This document shows positions 1-9,207 of a stretch of DNA of 64,000 bases, in pieces. The notes under the pieces are model-generated. The model saw only the letters and a list, made by a program, of their open reading frames with translations, ran no database searches and had not been told where the DNA came from. The position numbers were made by a program, and so were the translations under genes. Positions within the stretch are counted from its first letter, which is position 1, and the number at the start of each line of letters is the position of its first letter. Source of the stretch: JBFHIJ01 sp963678775 (lineage in GTDB: Bacteria > Bacteroidota > Ignavibacteria > Kapaibacteriales > UBA2268); the NCBI GenBank assembly GCA_963678775.2, contig CAXXGR010000007.1, positions 124,001-188,000 of the forward strand, read 5' to 3'.

Positions 1-759
1 ACACTCAATAGTATATTTGCAGTGCTGTTATCTCCTCAGTATATGTTTGATGAAATAATTAAGGATTATCCAAACTTAGACTCCTGTGATGTATGGGTAA
101 TTGAAAAAGATGGTACTATTATCTATGATAGCGATATCGAAGAAATAGGGCGAAATATTTACCAAGATCAAGAATATAAGAAATTGAGTCATTTTGATTT
201 GTTAATAGACTCTATTGACAATTTAGAGAAAGGAGTAATTACTTATAGTCCTAAAGAGAGTTGTCGACACAAAGTAGCTTGGGAAACATATTCATATCTT
301 AATATGGAATGGATAATAGTTTTGGAATTTCCTATAGATAAGCCAATTATAAGACGAATACCGTCAGAATTAGGCATAAGGAACTCTGAAGAGTCGCTTA
401 TTGAGCTGAGTGAAAATGAATTGTTTCAATCTTTTCTTTGGAATGATGATCAACAAAGCGTCCAAGAGATGATGAAAAACTTTTACGATTATTGTCCCGG
501 CATATTCTCTATTCAATGGATTGACTCAAACGCAGTGAACAGATGTGGTTTTCCTATGCACAATGTCAACTATTTAGGTTATCAAGGAAACACCAAGTCT
601 TTGAATCCTAATATTTTAAATGCAATCTCAAAAAAATCAATACAGGAGTTTGATGAATATATTGCTAATGATTATATCGCAAGCTTTTACACCGTACCTG
701 TCTACTATGAAAATAAGTATTTAGGCTTAATTTACTACAACAAACTTAGTGTTAAATAG
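1..759 (+). CDS. Cache-type sensor protein, 5'-truncated by window edge
   Basis: The reading frame is open to base 1, so the true start lies outside the window; a GTG at 22 is the first possible internal start but has no ribosome binding site. The visible part has about 250 residues. It contains 'DVWVIEKDGTIIYDSD' followed by 'EIGRNIYQD', which is the typical strand-loop pattern of a Cache (PDC) extracellular sensor domain. A second, similar alpha/beta half follows (ending 'YYENKYLGLIYYNK'), suggesting a double Cache fold. No kinase, HAMP or methyl-accepting domain follows before the stop, so it may be a stand-alone periplasmic ligand-binding protein or lipoprotein whose signal is upstream. 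It converges with priA and the two genes overlap by 8 bases. The ligand is unknown. Confidence 0.6.
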   Translation, partial: TLNSIFAVLLSPQYMFDEIIKDYPNLDSCDVWVIEKDGTIIYDSDIEEIGRNIYQDQEYKKLSHFDLLIDSIDNLEKGVITYSPKESCRHKVAWETYSYLNMEWIIVLEFPIDKPIIRRIPSELGIRNSEESLIELSENELFQSFLWNDDQQSVQEMMKNFYDYCPGIFSIQWIDSNAVNRCGFPMHNVNYLGYQGNTKSLNPNILNAISKKSIQEFDEYIANDYIASFYTVPVYYENKYLGLIYYNKLSVK

Positions 760-3268
760 AAGAGTAAGAGTCAATATCGATTTTAATAGCAAAATCGTTT
801 TTATTTGTTAGTTTGTCAAATTCTTTCTGAGCTAAAGACAGATAGTAATTTAAATATTTGCCTGCCTGGTCTGTTTGTTTATTATTTTTGATTACAGTTA
901 TAAATCTAAACTTATTTCTTATTTTAAAAAGTTGTGCTTCATTTGGCCCCATCACTTCTATGTATTGTGGATTGAGAGGTATAAGGGAAGTGAATTTTAA
1001 TGCTAATAGTTTAGTTATATCAGCATCGGTTCCACTAAACTCGATAGTAACAAATCTGAAAAAAGGTGGATAATCAGCATCCATTCTTTTTTTGAGCTCT
1101 TCTTTGTAAAAATCAATATATTGGCCATTGGTTGTATGGTTAATTGCCGGATAATCAGGATGTGCACTTTGGATTATTACTTTGCCTTTGAGTTTCCCTC
1201 CACGTCCGGCTCTGCCTGCTACCTGAGTTAATAATTGGTAGGTTTTTTCAGAACTTCTAAAGTCCGGTATTAGTAGTTGGCTGTCAGCATTGATTATGCC
1301 TACTAAAGATACTCTGTCAAAGTCCAAGCCCTTAGCTACCATTTGAGTACCAATCAAAATGTCAGTTTTGCCACTGGCAAAATCAGTCAGCATGGTTCTA
1401 TGAATACCTTTTTTTTGAGTTGTGTCCAAATCCATACGCTGAATGCCGGGTTCTAATCCGTAATCCTTAAGCAGTATATGTAATTCTTCTTCGATTTTTT
1501 GAGTCCCACTTCCTACTTCTTCGATTTTAGTTGATCCACATACATCACAAGCTTTAGGCACGTAGATTGTATGTCCGCAGTAGTGACATCTAAGCTGATT
1601 TTTAGTTTTATGATAAGTCAAAGGCAAGTCGCAGTTTTGGCAATATGGTACGTGACCGCAGTCAAAGCATTCTAGCATATTGCTATAACCTCGCCTGTTT
1701 TGGAATAAAATAATACCTTCTTTTTTCTTAACTCTACTTATAATTTGCTCGAATAGAAAATCGGAGAAAACACCTGTAACTTTATTATTTTTTCGAGCAT
1801 TTAGCATATCTACAATTTCGATTTCCGGCAGCTCTGCACCGTCAGCTCTTCTTTTTATTTCCAGTAGCTTATACTTACCTTGTTTGGCATTATAATAGCT
1901 TTCTATAGATGGAGTTGCCGAACCTAAAATCAAAGTTGCATTTTCTAATTTGCCCCTAACAGCTGCCATATCGCGTGCATTATAGCGAGGATTTTTACTG
2001 TCTTGTTTGTAAGTGTGTTCATGCTCTTCATCTACGATAATCAAACCCAGATTATCAACAGGTGAAAATATTGCAGAGCGAACGCCGAGTATAATTCTGA
2101 CTTCTTTATTTAATATTTTTCTCCAGGCATCATACCTTTCACCCTTAGATAAACCCGAGTGTGAAACAGCAATATTGTTACCAAAAACCATTGTAAATCT
2201 ATCAATTAGCTGCGGAGTAAGAGAAATTTCAGGCACTAATATAAGTACATTTCTTCCCAATTGAAGAGTTCTTTCTATTGCTTGAATATATATAAGAGTC
2301 TTTCCACTTCCGGTTATTCCATGCAGTAAATAGGGGCTAAAACATTGGCTGTCAATAGCTTTACATATTTCAGACACTACTTTATCTTGCTCATCAGTTA
2401 ATTTAAGTTTGCTCTCGTCACGCTTTGCAAGAGAGTTCGTGTTATCCAATATAGCTCTATCTATCGCCTCTTCATGCCTTTCTACAAGTTCTTTTTTTAT
2501 AAGTGCTTGCGCATTTTGGTAATTAGTATCTGTAAATCTTAGAGCTTCTGCCTGTAAAACAGGTTTGCCTTCTGAATGTTTTTCCCAAACGTATTTGAAT
2601 AACTCAGCCTGCTTTTGGGATCGAATTTTAAGAGAAAGAAAAGCATTTGCAAAGTCATTATTTGACTTAACTCTTAGCGAATGAGGCTTAAGGAAAAAAG
2701 CAGTTTTTTCTCCTTTTTCTTGCGATTTGACTGCTTGGCACTCTATAATTCCTTCATTGGTTAAAGATTCCAGCAGATTATGCACTGAGGAGCTACCAAT
2801 ACGATTTGCTAAGCGTTTTGGAGTAGTTTCTTTGCCATTGAGTGTTTTGATGATAGCCAGTAAATCGGCTTTTTTAGAGCCTTTTCTATGAAGTTGAAGT
2901 AAAGTTTCCTGACTGACTTCTCGTAACAGATGTATTTTAATCATACTTTCCGGCATTATTCCCTGAGGAATAGCAGATTTAAGTACTTCGCCAAGTGATG
3001 ACCTATAGTACTGAGCTACCCACTGACACAGTTTTAACAAATTTGCAGAAAAAATGGGTTTAGAATCTAAAACTTCTTCTACAGTTTTTACCTTAAAGTC
3101 AGGCTCCGTTTCCATAACTTCAACTACAAATCCTGTATAAGTCTTTCTTCCAAATGGAACATAAACTCTCCTGCCGATAAACTCTTCTGCATCATTATCA
3201 ACTTCTATTGCATAAGTATAAAGTCTTTCGCCGGGTATAGGAATTGCTATATTATATAATCGTCTCAA
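752..3268 (-). CDS. priA: Primosomal protein N' (PriA helicase)
   Basis: This 838-residue superfamily-2 3'-5' DNA helicase restarts stalled or collapsed replication forks by binding branched DNA and reloading the replicative helicase. Motifs in order: an N-terminal 3'BD-like domain (about residues 5-100), Walker A 'GITGSGKT', DEEH box 'IIVDEEHEHTYKQD', motif III 'GSATPS', a zinc-binding insert with four CxxC pairs ('CFDCGHVPYC', 'CRCHYC'-type spacing, 'CDVCG'), and motifs V/VI ending 'QVAGRAGRGGK'. Length matches the family. The start 'MRRLYNIAIPIPG' is the usual N-terminus. It is transcribed divergently from the htrA-lptB pair. Confidence 0.97.
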   Translation of the reverse strand: MRRLYNIAIPIPGERLYTYAIEVDNDAEEFIGRRVYVPFGRKTYTGFVVEVMETEPDFKVKTVEEVLDSKPIFSANLLKLCQWVAQYYRSSLGEVLKSAIPQGIMPESMIKIHLLREVSQETLLQLHRKGSKKADLLAIIKTLNGKETTPKRLANRIGSSSVHNLLESLTNEGIIECQAVKSQEKGEKTAFFLKPHSLRVKSNNDFANAFLSLKIRSQKQAELFKYVWEKHSEGKPVLQAEALRFTDTNYQNAQALIKKELVERHEEAIDRAILDNTNSLAKRDESKLKLTDEQDKVVSEICKAIDSQCFSPYLLHGITGSGKTLIYIQAIERTLQLGRNVLILVPEISLTPQLIDRFTMVFGNNIAVSHSGLSKGERYDAWRKILNKEVRIILGVRSAIFSPVDNLGLIIVDEEHEHTYKQDSKNPRYNARDMAAVRGKLENATLILGSATPSIESYYNAKQGKYKLLEIKRRADGAELPEIEIVDMLNARKNNKVTGVFSDFLFEQIISRVKKKEGIILFQNRRGYSNMLECFDCGHVPYCQNCDLPLTYHKTKNQLRCHYCGHTIYVPKACDVCGSTKIEEVGSGTQKIEEELHILLKDYGLEPGIQRMDLDTTQKKGIHRTMLTDFASGKTDILIGTQMVAKGLDFDRVSLVGIINADSQLLIPDFRSSEKTYQLLTQVAGRAGRGGKLKGKVIIQSAHPDYPAINHTTNGQYIDFYKEELKKRMDADYPPFFRFVTIEFSGTDADITKLLALKFTSLIPLNPQYIEVMGPNEAQLFKIRNKFRFITVIKNNKQTDQAGKYLNYYLSLAQKEFDKLTNKNDFAIKIDIDSYSSI

Positions 3269-3379
3269 ACAGATTCACTTTTTAAATAATTTATGCAAAA
3301 ATACATATTAAATGCTCTACCTTAAAACAAAATTGCAATTTCTATCGTATAGTGAATAGAAAATATATTGTAGATCAAT

Positions 3380-4603
3380 ATGCGGAACGGTAAAATGAAA
3401 AAAATAGTTTTGGCTTTGATGATTAGCTTGACTATGCTAAATGCGTGCAATGCAGAAATAGAAGAGCAAGCAGGTTATGATAAACAAGACCATGCTCTGA
3501 TTGCAGAAGCAAAGGTAGATGATAAAACATCTGACTTTTTGACAGAAACAAATAACAAAATAGCTAACTCTCGCAGGAATGCCATAACCGATGCTATAAA
3601 AAAATGCAGTCCTGCTATAGTAGGCATTAATGTAACTGAAGTAGTGCAGGTGCAGTATAGGAGAAGTATGCAGCAGGATTTATTAAGTTATTTCTTTGGT
3701 AGAAGGGCTACTCCACGTACTAAAAAATACGAAGTCAAAGGGCTTGGTTCAGGATTTATTATTTCTTCAGATGGGTACATTTTAACTAATCACCATGTGG
3801 CAGGTAATGCTTCAAAGGTAGTAGTCACTATGACGGACGGCTCTGAGCACGAAGCAAAAATTATAGGGTCAGACATGATAACAGATGTAGCACTCCTTAA
3901 AATAGAAGGGAACAATTTCCCTTATCTTGAAATAGGGAGCTCTGATGATTTATTGATAGGTGAGTGGGTGATAGCATTTGGTAATCCCTTTGGCTTATTT
4001 GATATAAATTCCAAGCCAACCGTTACAGTAGGTGTTATCTCTAATCAGGGCGTAAGTTTCTTGCACGAAGGTAGAGAAGACACCCGAGTATACAAAGATA
4101 TGATTCAAACTGATGCAGCTATTAGCTCTGGTAATTCAGGGGGGCCTTTAGTAAACGCACTCGGTCAGGTGATCGGCATGAATACTATGATTTACTCAAC
4201 TTCTCAAAACCAGAAGGGAGCAGGCAGTATAGGTATAGGATTTTCAATTCCTATTGATAGAGTTAAAAAAATGGTAGAGCAGTTAAAAGCAGGGGATGAG
4301 ATTAAGAGGAACTTTTATACAGGCATGGATGTAAAAAGAATAGATGAAGTGTTAGCAAAACATTTGGGGATTGCATCTAACGACGGTGTTGTAGTCTATT
4401 CGCTGAAAAGAGGTAGCCCTGCAATAAATGCCGGCTTCAAACCCGGCGATGTAATTCAGTCAATCAACGCAAGACCTGTGTTAAGAGAAGAAGATTATTT
4501 TATAGAAATTGCGGACGCACAAGTTGGAGACGTTCTAAAATTTGCTATCTTGCGAGATGATAAACCGATGCAAATAAGCTTAGAAATTCAAGAAGACGAA
4601 TAA
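3380..4603 (+). CDS. HtrA/Deg-family serine protease with one PDZ domain, lipoprotein-type signal
   Basis: Envelope quality-control protease of 407 residues. The trypsin-like triad is visible: His in 'LTNHHVAG', Asp in 'DMITDVALLKI' and Ser in 'SSGNSGGPLV'. A single PDZ domain follows (about residues 300-400, 'NDGVVVYSLKRGSPA' and 'GFKPGDVIQSIN'), so the layout is like DegS or HhoB rather than DegP, which has two. The N-terminus has a short hydrophobic stretch ending 'LTMLNAC', which looks like a lipobox; an internal Met at 3395 ('MKKIVLALM') is an equally good start. The stop overlaps the ATG of lptB by one base, so the two are probably co-transcribed and act together in envelope biogenesis. 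Confidence 0.93.
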   Translation: MRNGKMKKIVLALMISLTMLNACNAEIEEQAGYDKQDHALIAEAKVDDKTSDFLTETNNKIANSRRNAITDAIKKCSPAIVGINVTEVVQVQYRRSMQQDLLSYFFGRRATPRTKKYEVKGLGSGFIISSDGYILTNHHVAGNASKVVVTMTDGSEHEAKIIGSDMITDVALLKIEGNNFPYLEIGSSDDLLIGEWVIAFGNPFGLFDINSKPTVTVGVISNQGVSFLHEGREDTRVYKDMIQTDAAISSGNSGGPLVNALGQVIGMNTMIYSTSQNQKGAGSIGIGFSIPIDRVKKMVEQLKAGDEIKRNFYTGMDVKRIDEVLAKHLGIASNDGVVVYSLKRGSPAINAGFKPGDVIQSINARPVLREEDYFIEIADAQVGDVLKFAILRDDKPMQISLEIQEDE

Positions 4604-5349
4604 TGACAGAAGATAAAATAAGTATATTAAAAGCTGACGGATTAGTAAAAAAATATAAAAAACGTACAGTAGTAAAAGGTGTCAGCTTAGAAGTGAAACA
4701 AGGTGAAGTAGTAGGCTTGCTTGGACCGAATGGTGCGGGCAAGACTACTACTTTTTATATGATAACCGGAATGATAAAACCCAATAAGGGCAAAATAATT
4801 CTGGATGGTATGAATATAACCGATAAAGCTATGTTTAAGCGGTCTCGCCTTGGTATATGTTACCTGCCTCAAGAAGCTTCCATCTTCAGAAAAATGAGCG
4901 TCGAAAATAATATTATGGCTATCCTTCAACTTCAGAAAATGAAAAATGCGGAAAGAAAAGATAAGCTTGAAAGCCTTTTAGAAAGTTTCGGCATTACACA
5001 TATAAGAAAAAGCAAAGGATATATGCTTAGTGGTGGTGAGCGACGCAGATGCGAAATAGCTCGCACATTAGCTGCCAGCCCCAAATTTATTCTTTTAGAT
5101 GAACCATTTGCCGGGATAGACCCCATTGCTGTAGAAGATATAATGCTGATAGTAAAAAATCTGAAAGAAATGGGAATCGGCGTGCTTATCACAGATCATA
5201 ATGTGCATGAAACTCTTTCAATCACAGATAAAGCAAACATTTTGATAGACGGTAATATGTACATTTCGGGTACAGCCGAAGAAATATCTCAAAACGAAGA
5301 AGTGAAGAAACGATATTTAGGCGAAAAATTCAAATTAGAAAGATATTAA
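4603..5349 (+). CDS. lptB: Lipopolysaccharide export ABC transporter ATPase LptB
   Basis: Cytoplasmic ATPase of the LptB2FGC complex that extracts lipopolysaccharide from the inner membrane; 248 residues, typical length. Visible motifs are Walker A 'GPNGAGKTT', Q-loop 'LPQEAS', ABC signature 'LSGGERRR', Walker B 'FILLDEPFAGIDP', and the switch His in 'ITDHNVHETL'. 'FAGIDP' and 'DHNVHETL' are diagnostic for LptB over branched-chain amino acid ATPases. Its start codon overlaps the htrA stop (TAATG). The presence of LptB implies a diderm cell with LPS. Confidence 0.96.
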   Translation: MTEDKISILKADGLVKKYKKRTVVKGVSLEVKQGEVVGLLGPNGAGKTTTFYMITGMIKPNKGKIILDGMNITDKAMFKRSRLGICYLPQEASIFRKMSVENNIMAILQLQKMKNAERKDKLESLLESFGITHIRKSKGYMLSGGERRRCEIARTLAASPKFILLDEPFAGIDPIAVEDIMLIVKNLKEMGIGVLITDHNVHETLSITDKANILIDGNMYISGTAEEISQNEEVKKRYLGEKFKLERY

Positions 5350-5352
5350 CAT

Positions 5353-5375
5353 GCTAAATATTTATTCTATTTAGC
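5353..5375. other. Short stem-loop in the lptB-cheA gap
   Basis: GCTAAATA and TATTTAGC form an 8-bp stem with a 7-base loop directly after lptB. It is AT-rich and has no T-run, so at best it is a weak terminator or an mRNA 3'-end structure. Confidence 0.25.
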
Positions 5376-5436
5376 CGTATCTTAAGTAGTATCAAGCCTC
5401 ATCATAATTATTTTAGATAATTTACTATGGTAACTC

Positions 5437-7815
5437 ATGGCAGGACATAATATAGATCAAGAAACTCAAGAGATGCTTCAAAGTTTTGTGTCGGAAGCTC
5501 TTGATTCGTTAGATACCAACGAGCCTTTAGTCGAAGAACTTAGAAATGAAGATAATGCAGAATTTGTAAATGCTATCTTTAGGGTATTCCATACTTTAAA
5601 AGGCCTGTCAGGCTTCTTTGATATGCAGGTTATTCATAAAGTAACTCATGAAGCAGAGACATTACTGGATTTTATGCGCAAAGACAATCAAGTGCAAGAT
5701 GAAGACTCTATATCGCTGATTTATTCTTGTTTTGATTTCTTGAGAGCGTTATTAGATAAAGTAAGTGAAGATTTTTCGGATGAAAGTGGTCGAGAAGAAT
5801 CTGAAGATATAATCTTACTAATTAAAAATGAGATTGAAAAAGTAAAATCAGGTGGGAATGCTGACAAAGAAGAAGTTTCTGAAGACGATTTCTTTAATTT
5901 TGATGATTCCGGGCAGCAAGAAGAAAGTCCGCTTGATGCAAATACAGAAGTCGAAGATATTTCAGAAAGTCAGCTTGTAGATCCTGAAGATGAATTCTTT
6001 AGTCAATCATCTGAATCTTCAGATGAACAGGATATGGAAAATATTGTAGCAGACGATATGCTCGAACAGTATTTGAAAGATGCATTTGACCTCATAGAAT
6101 CATGTGAAAATAACTTGATAAAATTAGAGAATGAGCCTGCAAATAAAGAGCTTGCCGGTGAAACATTTGGAGCTATTCATAGTTTAAAAGGTAATTCCGG
6201 GTTTATGGGACTTGCCGAGATAGAAGAGATTAGCTCAGAAATGGAAACTATTTTGGATTCGGTTAGAAGTGGTGATCTCGATATAGATGAGACTATAATA
6301 ACTATTCTACTTTCTAATGTAGAGTCTATCAAAAGTAGATTGAAATCCTTGGCTACAGGTTTGTCTGATAATAATAAGATTCCGGCAGAAACTCAATCAA
6401 CCGATGACCAATTAGAAGATGAAAATTATCAAGTTGAAGCGATGTCATCGAAAATCGTGGAAGAAGAAAGTATTGCAGAAGTGCAACGACCTGAAGATAA
6501 ACTTGGTTCCGATAAGTCTGTTGCATCAAAAGCCAAAGAATCCGCTAAATCTACAAATGGAAAAACTGAAGATAAACCCAAAGCGGTATCTTCAAAAATT
6601 CCTCGACTTTCAATGCAGAAAAAAGATATCAGAGTAGAAACTTCTAAAATTGATAAGCTTTTTGATTTAGTTGGCGAGCTAATTACTATAGAATCTATGG
6701 TCACTAATAACATTGACTTGCAAGGATTAGATTTGCCGAACTTTGCAAAATCTGCAAATATGCTCAACAAAATTACTCGTGAGTTGCAGGAAGTAACTAT
6801 GTCTGTCAGGATGATGCCATTAGAAGGTTTATTCAATAAAATGAAGCGACTTGTTCGCGATGTTTCTATTAAAATGAATAAAAAAGTTGATTTCTCTATT
6901 GCAGGTCAAGAAACTGAAATGGATAAAAATGTTATTGATGAAATAGCTGATCCATTAGTACATATCCTTAGAAATGCTATTGACCATGGTGTAGAATCAC
7001 CGGAAGATAGATTAGCAAATGGAAAAAATGAAACCGGGAATGTCTCTTTGAAAGCTAAGTATGAAGGAAACGAAATACTTATAGTGATAGAAGATGACGG
7101 TGCCGGTATCAATAGAGAAAGAGTCTTGCAAAAGGCTGAAGAGAAAGGTTTGCTTTCTGTTGCTCCTGAAAATATGTCAGACAGAGATGCATTTATGTTA
7201 GTGTTCGAACCGGGCTTTTCTACTGCTAAACAGGTGACTGACATTTCCGGTCGCGGAGTGGGGATGGACGTAGTAAAAAAGAATATTGAAAAATTAAGAG
7301 GCAGTATTGATGTAGAAAGTAAGCTAGGAGGAGGTTCAAAATTTACATTAAGGATTCCTTTGACACTCGCTATCTTAGACGCGATGCTTATTAGAATCGG
7401 CAAATCAATTTTTGCTTTACCTATACTTTCAGTTGTTGAATCATTCAGGACTGAACTCTCAACTATCTCAGAAACAATGGATGGTCTGGAGATGGTTAAA
7501 ATTAGAGATGAAATTATACCTATAGTCAGATTGCACGAACTTTACAGCAAACAGCCTGATAGTAAAAATATCGACAATGGTGTTTTAATTATAGCAAGCT
7601 CCAGAGATAGAACCTTGGCTCTTTTTGCTGATGAAATAGTCGGGCAGCAGCAAGCCGTAATAAAAGGATTTTCCGGCTATATAGGCAAAGTGCCGGGTAT
7701 TACCGGATGTATGATCTTAGGTGATGGTGGGATTGGCCTCATCATTGATATGGACGGACTTTTTGATATGGCAGAAAATAGAATAGAATTTTCTAATGTA
7801 GAACAATACCTGTAA
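5437..7815 (+). CDS. cheA: Chemotaxis-type histidine kinase CheA with two Hpt domains
   Basis: 792-residue cytoplasmic kinase that passes phosphate to response regulators under receptor/CheW control. Two Hpt (P1) domains are visible: His52 in 'VFHTLKGLSGF' and His248 in 'AIHSLKGNSGF'; ordinary CheA has one. An acidic, Ser/Glu-rich linker separates them, and a second low-complexity linker (about residues 310-395) precedes the P3 dimerisation domain ('KIDKLFDLVGELI'). The HATPase follows ('HILRNAIDHGVE', 'DDGAGI', 'GRGVGMDVV') and then a CheW-like P5 domain. No P2 domain is obvious. It heads a compact cheA-cheW-cheR-cheB-kinase-receiver operon with gaps of 1-8 bases or short overlaps. No receptor or flagellar gene is in the window, so control of taxis, gliding, or gene expression all remain possible. 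Confidence 0.95.
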   Translation: MAGHNIDQETQEMLQSFVSEALDSLDTNEPLVEELRNEDNAEFVNAIFRVFHTLKGLSGFFDMQVIHKVTHEAETLLDFMRKDNQVQDEDSISLIYSCFDFLRALLDKVSEDFSDESGREESEDIILLIKNEIEKVKSGGNADKEEVSEDDFFNFDDSGQQEESPLDANTEVEDISESQLVDPEDEFFSQSSESSDEQDMENIVADDMLEQYLKDAFDLIESCENNLIKLENEPANKELAGETFGAIHSLKGNSGFMGLAEIEEISSEMETILDSVRSGDLDIDETIITILLSNVESIKSRLKSLATGLSDNNKIPAETQSTDDQLEDENYQVEAMSSKIVEEESIAEVQRPEDKLGSDKSVASKAKESAKSTNGKTEDKPKAVSSKIPRLSMQKKDIRVETSKIDKLFDLVGELITIESMVTNNIDLQGLDLPNFAKSANMLNKITRELQEVTMSVRMMPLEGLFNKMKRLVRDVSIKMNKKVDFSIAGQETEMDKNVIDEIADPLVHILRNAIDHGVESPEDRLANGKNETGNVSLKAKYEGNEILIVIEDDGAGINRERVLQKAEEKGLLSVAPENMSDRDAFMLVFEPGFSTAKQVTDISGRGVGMDVVKKNIEKLRGSIDVESKLGGGSKFTLRIPLTLAILDAMLIRIGKSIFALPILSVVESFRTELSTISETMDGLEMVKIRDEIIPIVRLHELYSKQPDSKNIDNGVLIIASSRDRTLALFADEIVGQQQAVIKGFSGYIGKVPGITGCMILGDGGIGLIIDMDGLFDMAENRIEFSNVEQYL

Positions 7816-7822
7816 AGAAATT

Positions 7823-8329
7823 ATGACTCAAAAGATAGATTTAGATAATTATCAAGCTTCCGATATGGAAGAAGACACCCTCAAGGATCAATTTTTGTCG
7901 TATTCTTTGGGTAAAGAGTTTTACGCAGTGGAAATTGTATATGTGACAGAGATAATTGGTATACAGAATATAACTGAAGTGCCAAATGTTAAAGATCATA
8001 TCAAAGGTATAATTAACTTGCGTGGAATGATTATTCCTGTAGTAGATATACGTTATCGGTTTGGCATGACGATACTCCCTTATAACGACAGAACTTGTAT
8101 CATTGTAGTTACTGTAAATAACTCACAAATCGGCTTAATAGTTGATGAAGTTCAAGAAGTTTTGACTATCGCTTCTGATAAAATATTTTCGGCACCTCAT
8201 ACTTATAAGGGGTCTAAGAGTAAGTTTATAGAAGGTGTCACTAAAATAAACGAGAATGTGATTATAATTCTGGATATACAGAAACTTTTATATGATGAAA
8301 ATGAATTCGTAGAAGAAGTAGCAGAATAA
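7823..8329 (+). CDS. cheW: CheW-like scaffold protein
   Basis: A 168-residue adaptor that couples receptors to CheA. It has the two-beta-barrel CheW pattern with 'FYAVEIVYVTEII', 'VKDHIKGIINLRGMIIPVVD' and 'GLIVDEVQEVL', and essentially nothing else apart from an acidic N-terminal tail of about 25 residues. It lies 7 bases after cheA and 4 bases before cheR, so it is translated from the same transcript. Confidence 0.93.
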   Translation: MTQKIDLDNYQASDMEEDTLKDQFLSYSLGKEFYAVEIVYVTEIIGIQNITEVPNVKDHIKGIINLRGMIIPVVDIRYRFGMTILPYNDRTCIIVVTVNNSQIGLIVDEVQEVLTIASDKIFSAPHTYKGSKSKFIEGVTKINENVIIILDIQKLLYDENEFVEEVAE

Positions 8330-8333
8330 TACT

Positions 8334-9206
8334 ATGGAAAATAAATACAAAGATGTTAAAGAGTTCCAATCTACAGGTATAGTAAATATCAGTGATGAAG
8401 ATTTTGATTCTATTAGAAAGTATGTTTATAATACTATCGGTATTAACATCACTAATGAAAAACGGAATCTGCTCCAAAGCCGCTTACAAAAAATACTAAG
8501 AAAGGAATCATTCAATAGCTTCAATGAGTACTATAAACACTTGGTCAATGATACCAGTGGCACAGCACTCAGCGAATTAGCTAATAATATATCGACAAAT
8601 TACACATATTTCTACAGAGAAAATGAGCATTTTGATTTTTTTATAGATACTGCCCTTAAAGAGATTTTACAAAGGAAAGTAGCTGAAAAAAGCAATGATA
8701 TTCGTTTGTGGAGTGCCGGATGCTCGTCAGGTGAAGAGCCTTATACAATTATGATGATGATGATGAATAAATTGGGTGATATGTATAAAAAGTTTGATGC
8801 AGGGATTTTAGCTACAGACATATCTCTTAATGCCTTAGGAGCTGCCAAAAAAGCTATCTATAACTCGGATAAATTAAAAAGACTTCCTGATGGCTATAGT
8901 AAAAAATATTTTAATCAGATAGATACTGATAGCTTTGAAGTAAAAGACTTCTTAAAAAAAGAAGTGACTTTTAGAAGATTCAACTTGATGAATGATATCT
9001 TTCCTTTTAAGAAAAAATTTGATGTCATCTTTTGTAGAAATGTAATGATTTATTTTGATAACGATACCCGAGCAAGATTGGTGAGAAAATTTTATGACTT
9101 CTTAGAGGATGGCGGATATCTCTTTATCGGACATTCGGAAACAATAAGGAGAGGTATCGTAGATTTGAAACCTATAGGTCCTGCTATGTACAAAAAAGAG
9201 AGATAA
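8334..9206 (+). CDS. cheR: CheR-type protein-glutamate methyltransferase
   Basis: A 290-residue S-adenosylmethionine-dependent methyltransferase expected to methylate receptor glutamates. An N-terminal all-alpha CheR domain is followed by a Rossmann core with SAM motif 'RLWSAGCSSGEEPYTI', motif 'ILATDISLNAL', 'DVIFCRNVMIYFD' and C-terminal 'GYLFIGHSETI', all diagnostic of CheR. It starts 5 bases after the cheW stop and ends one base before cheB. Pairing with CheB indicates an adaptation system, so methyl-accepting receptors should exist elsewhere in the genome. Confidence 0.95.
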   Translation: MENKYKDVKEFQSTGIVNISDEDFDSIRKYVYNTIGINITNEKRNLLQSRLQKILRKESFNSFNEYYKHLVNDTSGTALSELANNISTNYTYFYRENEHFDFFIDTALKEILQRKVAEKSNDIRLWSAGCSSGEEPYTIMMMMMNKLGDMYKKFDAGILATDISLNALGAAKKAIYNSDKLKRLPDGYSKKYFNQIDTDSFEVKDFLKKEVTFRRFNLMNDIFPFKKKFDVIFCRNVMIYFDNDTRARLVRKFYDFLEDGGYLFIGHSETIRRGIVDLKPIGPAMYKKER

Positions 9207-9207
9207 G

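Noticed and set aside
6429..7403. Long open frames antisense to cheA (6429-6836 and 6906-7403)
   Set aside because: They mirror the coding strand of a clear cheA gene, have Ser/Ile-rich shadow composition and no ribosome binding site.
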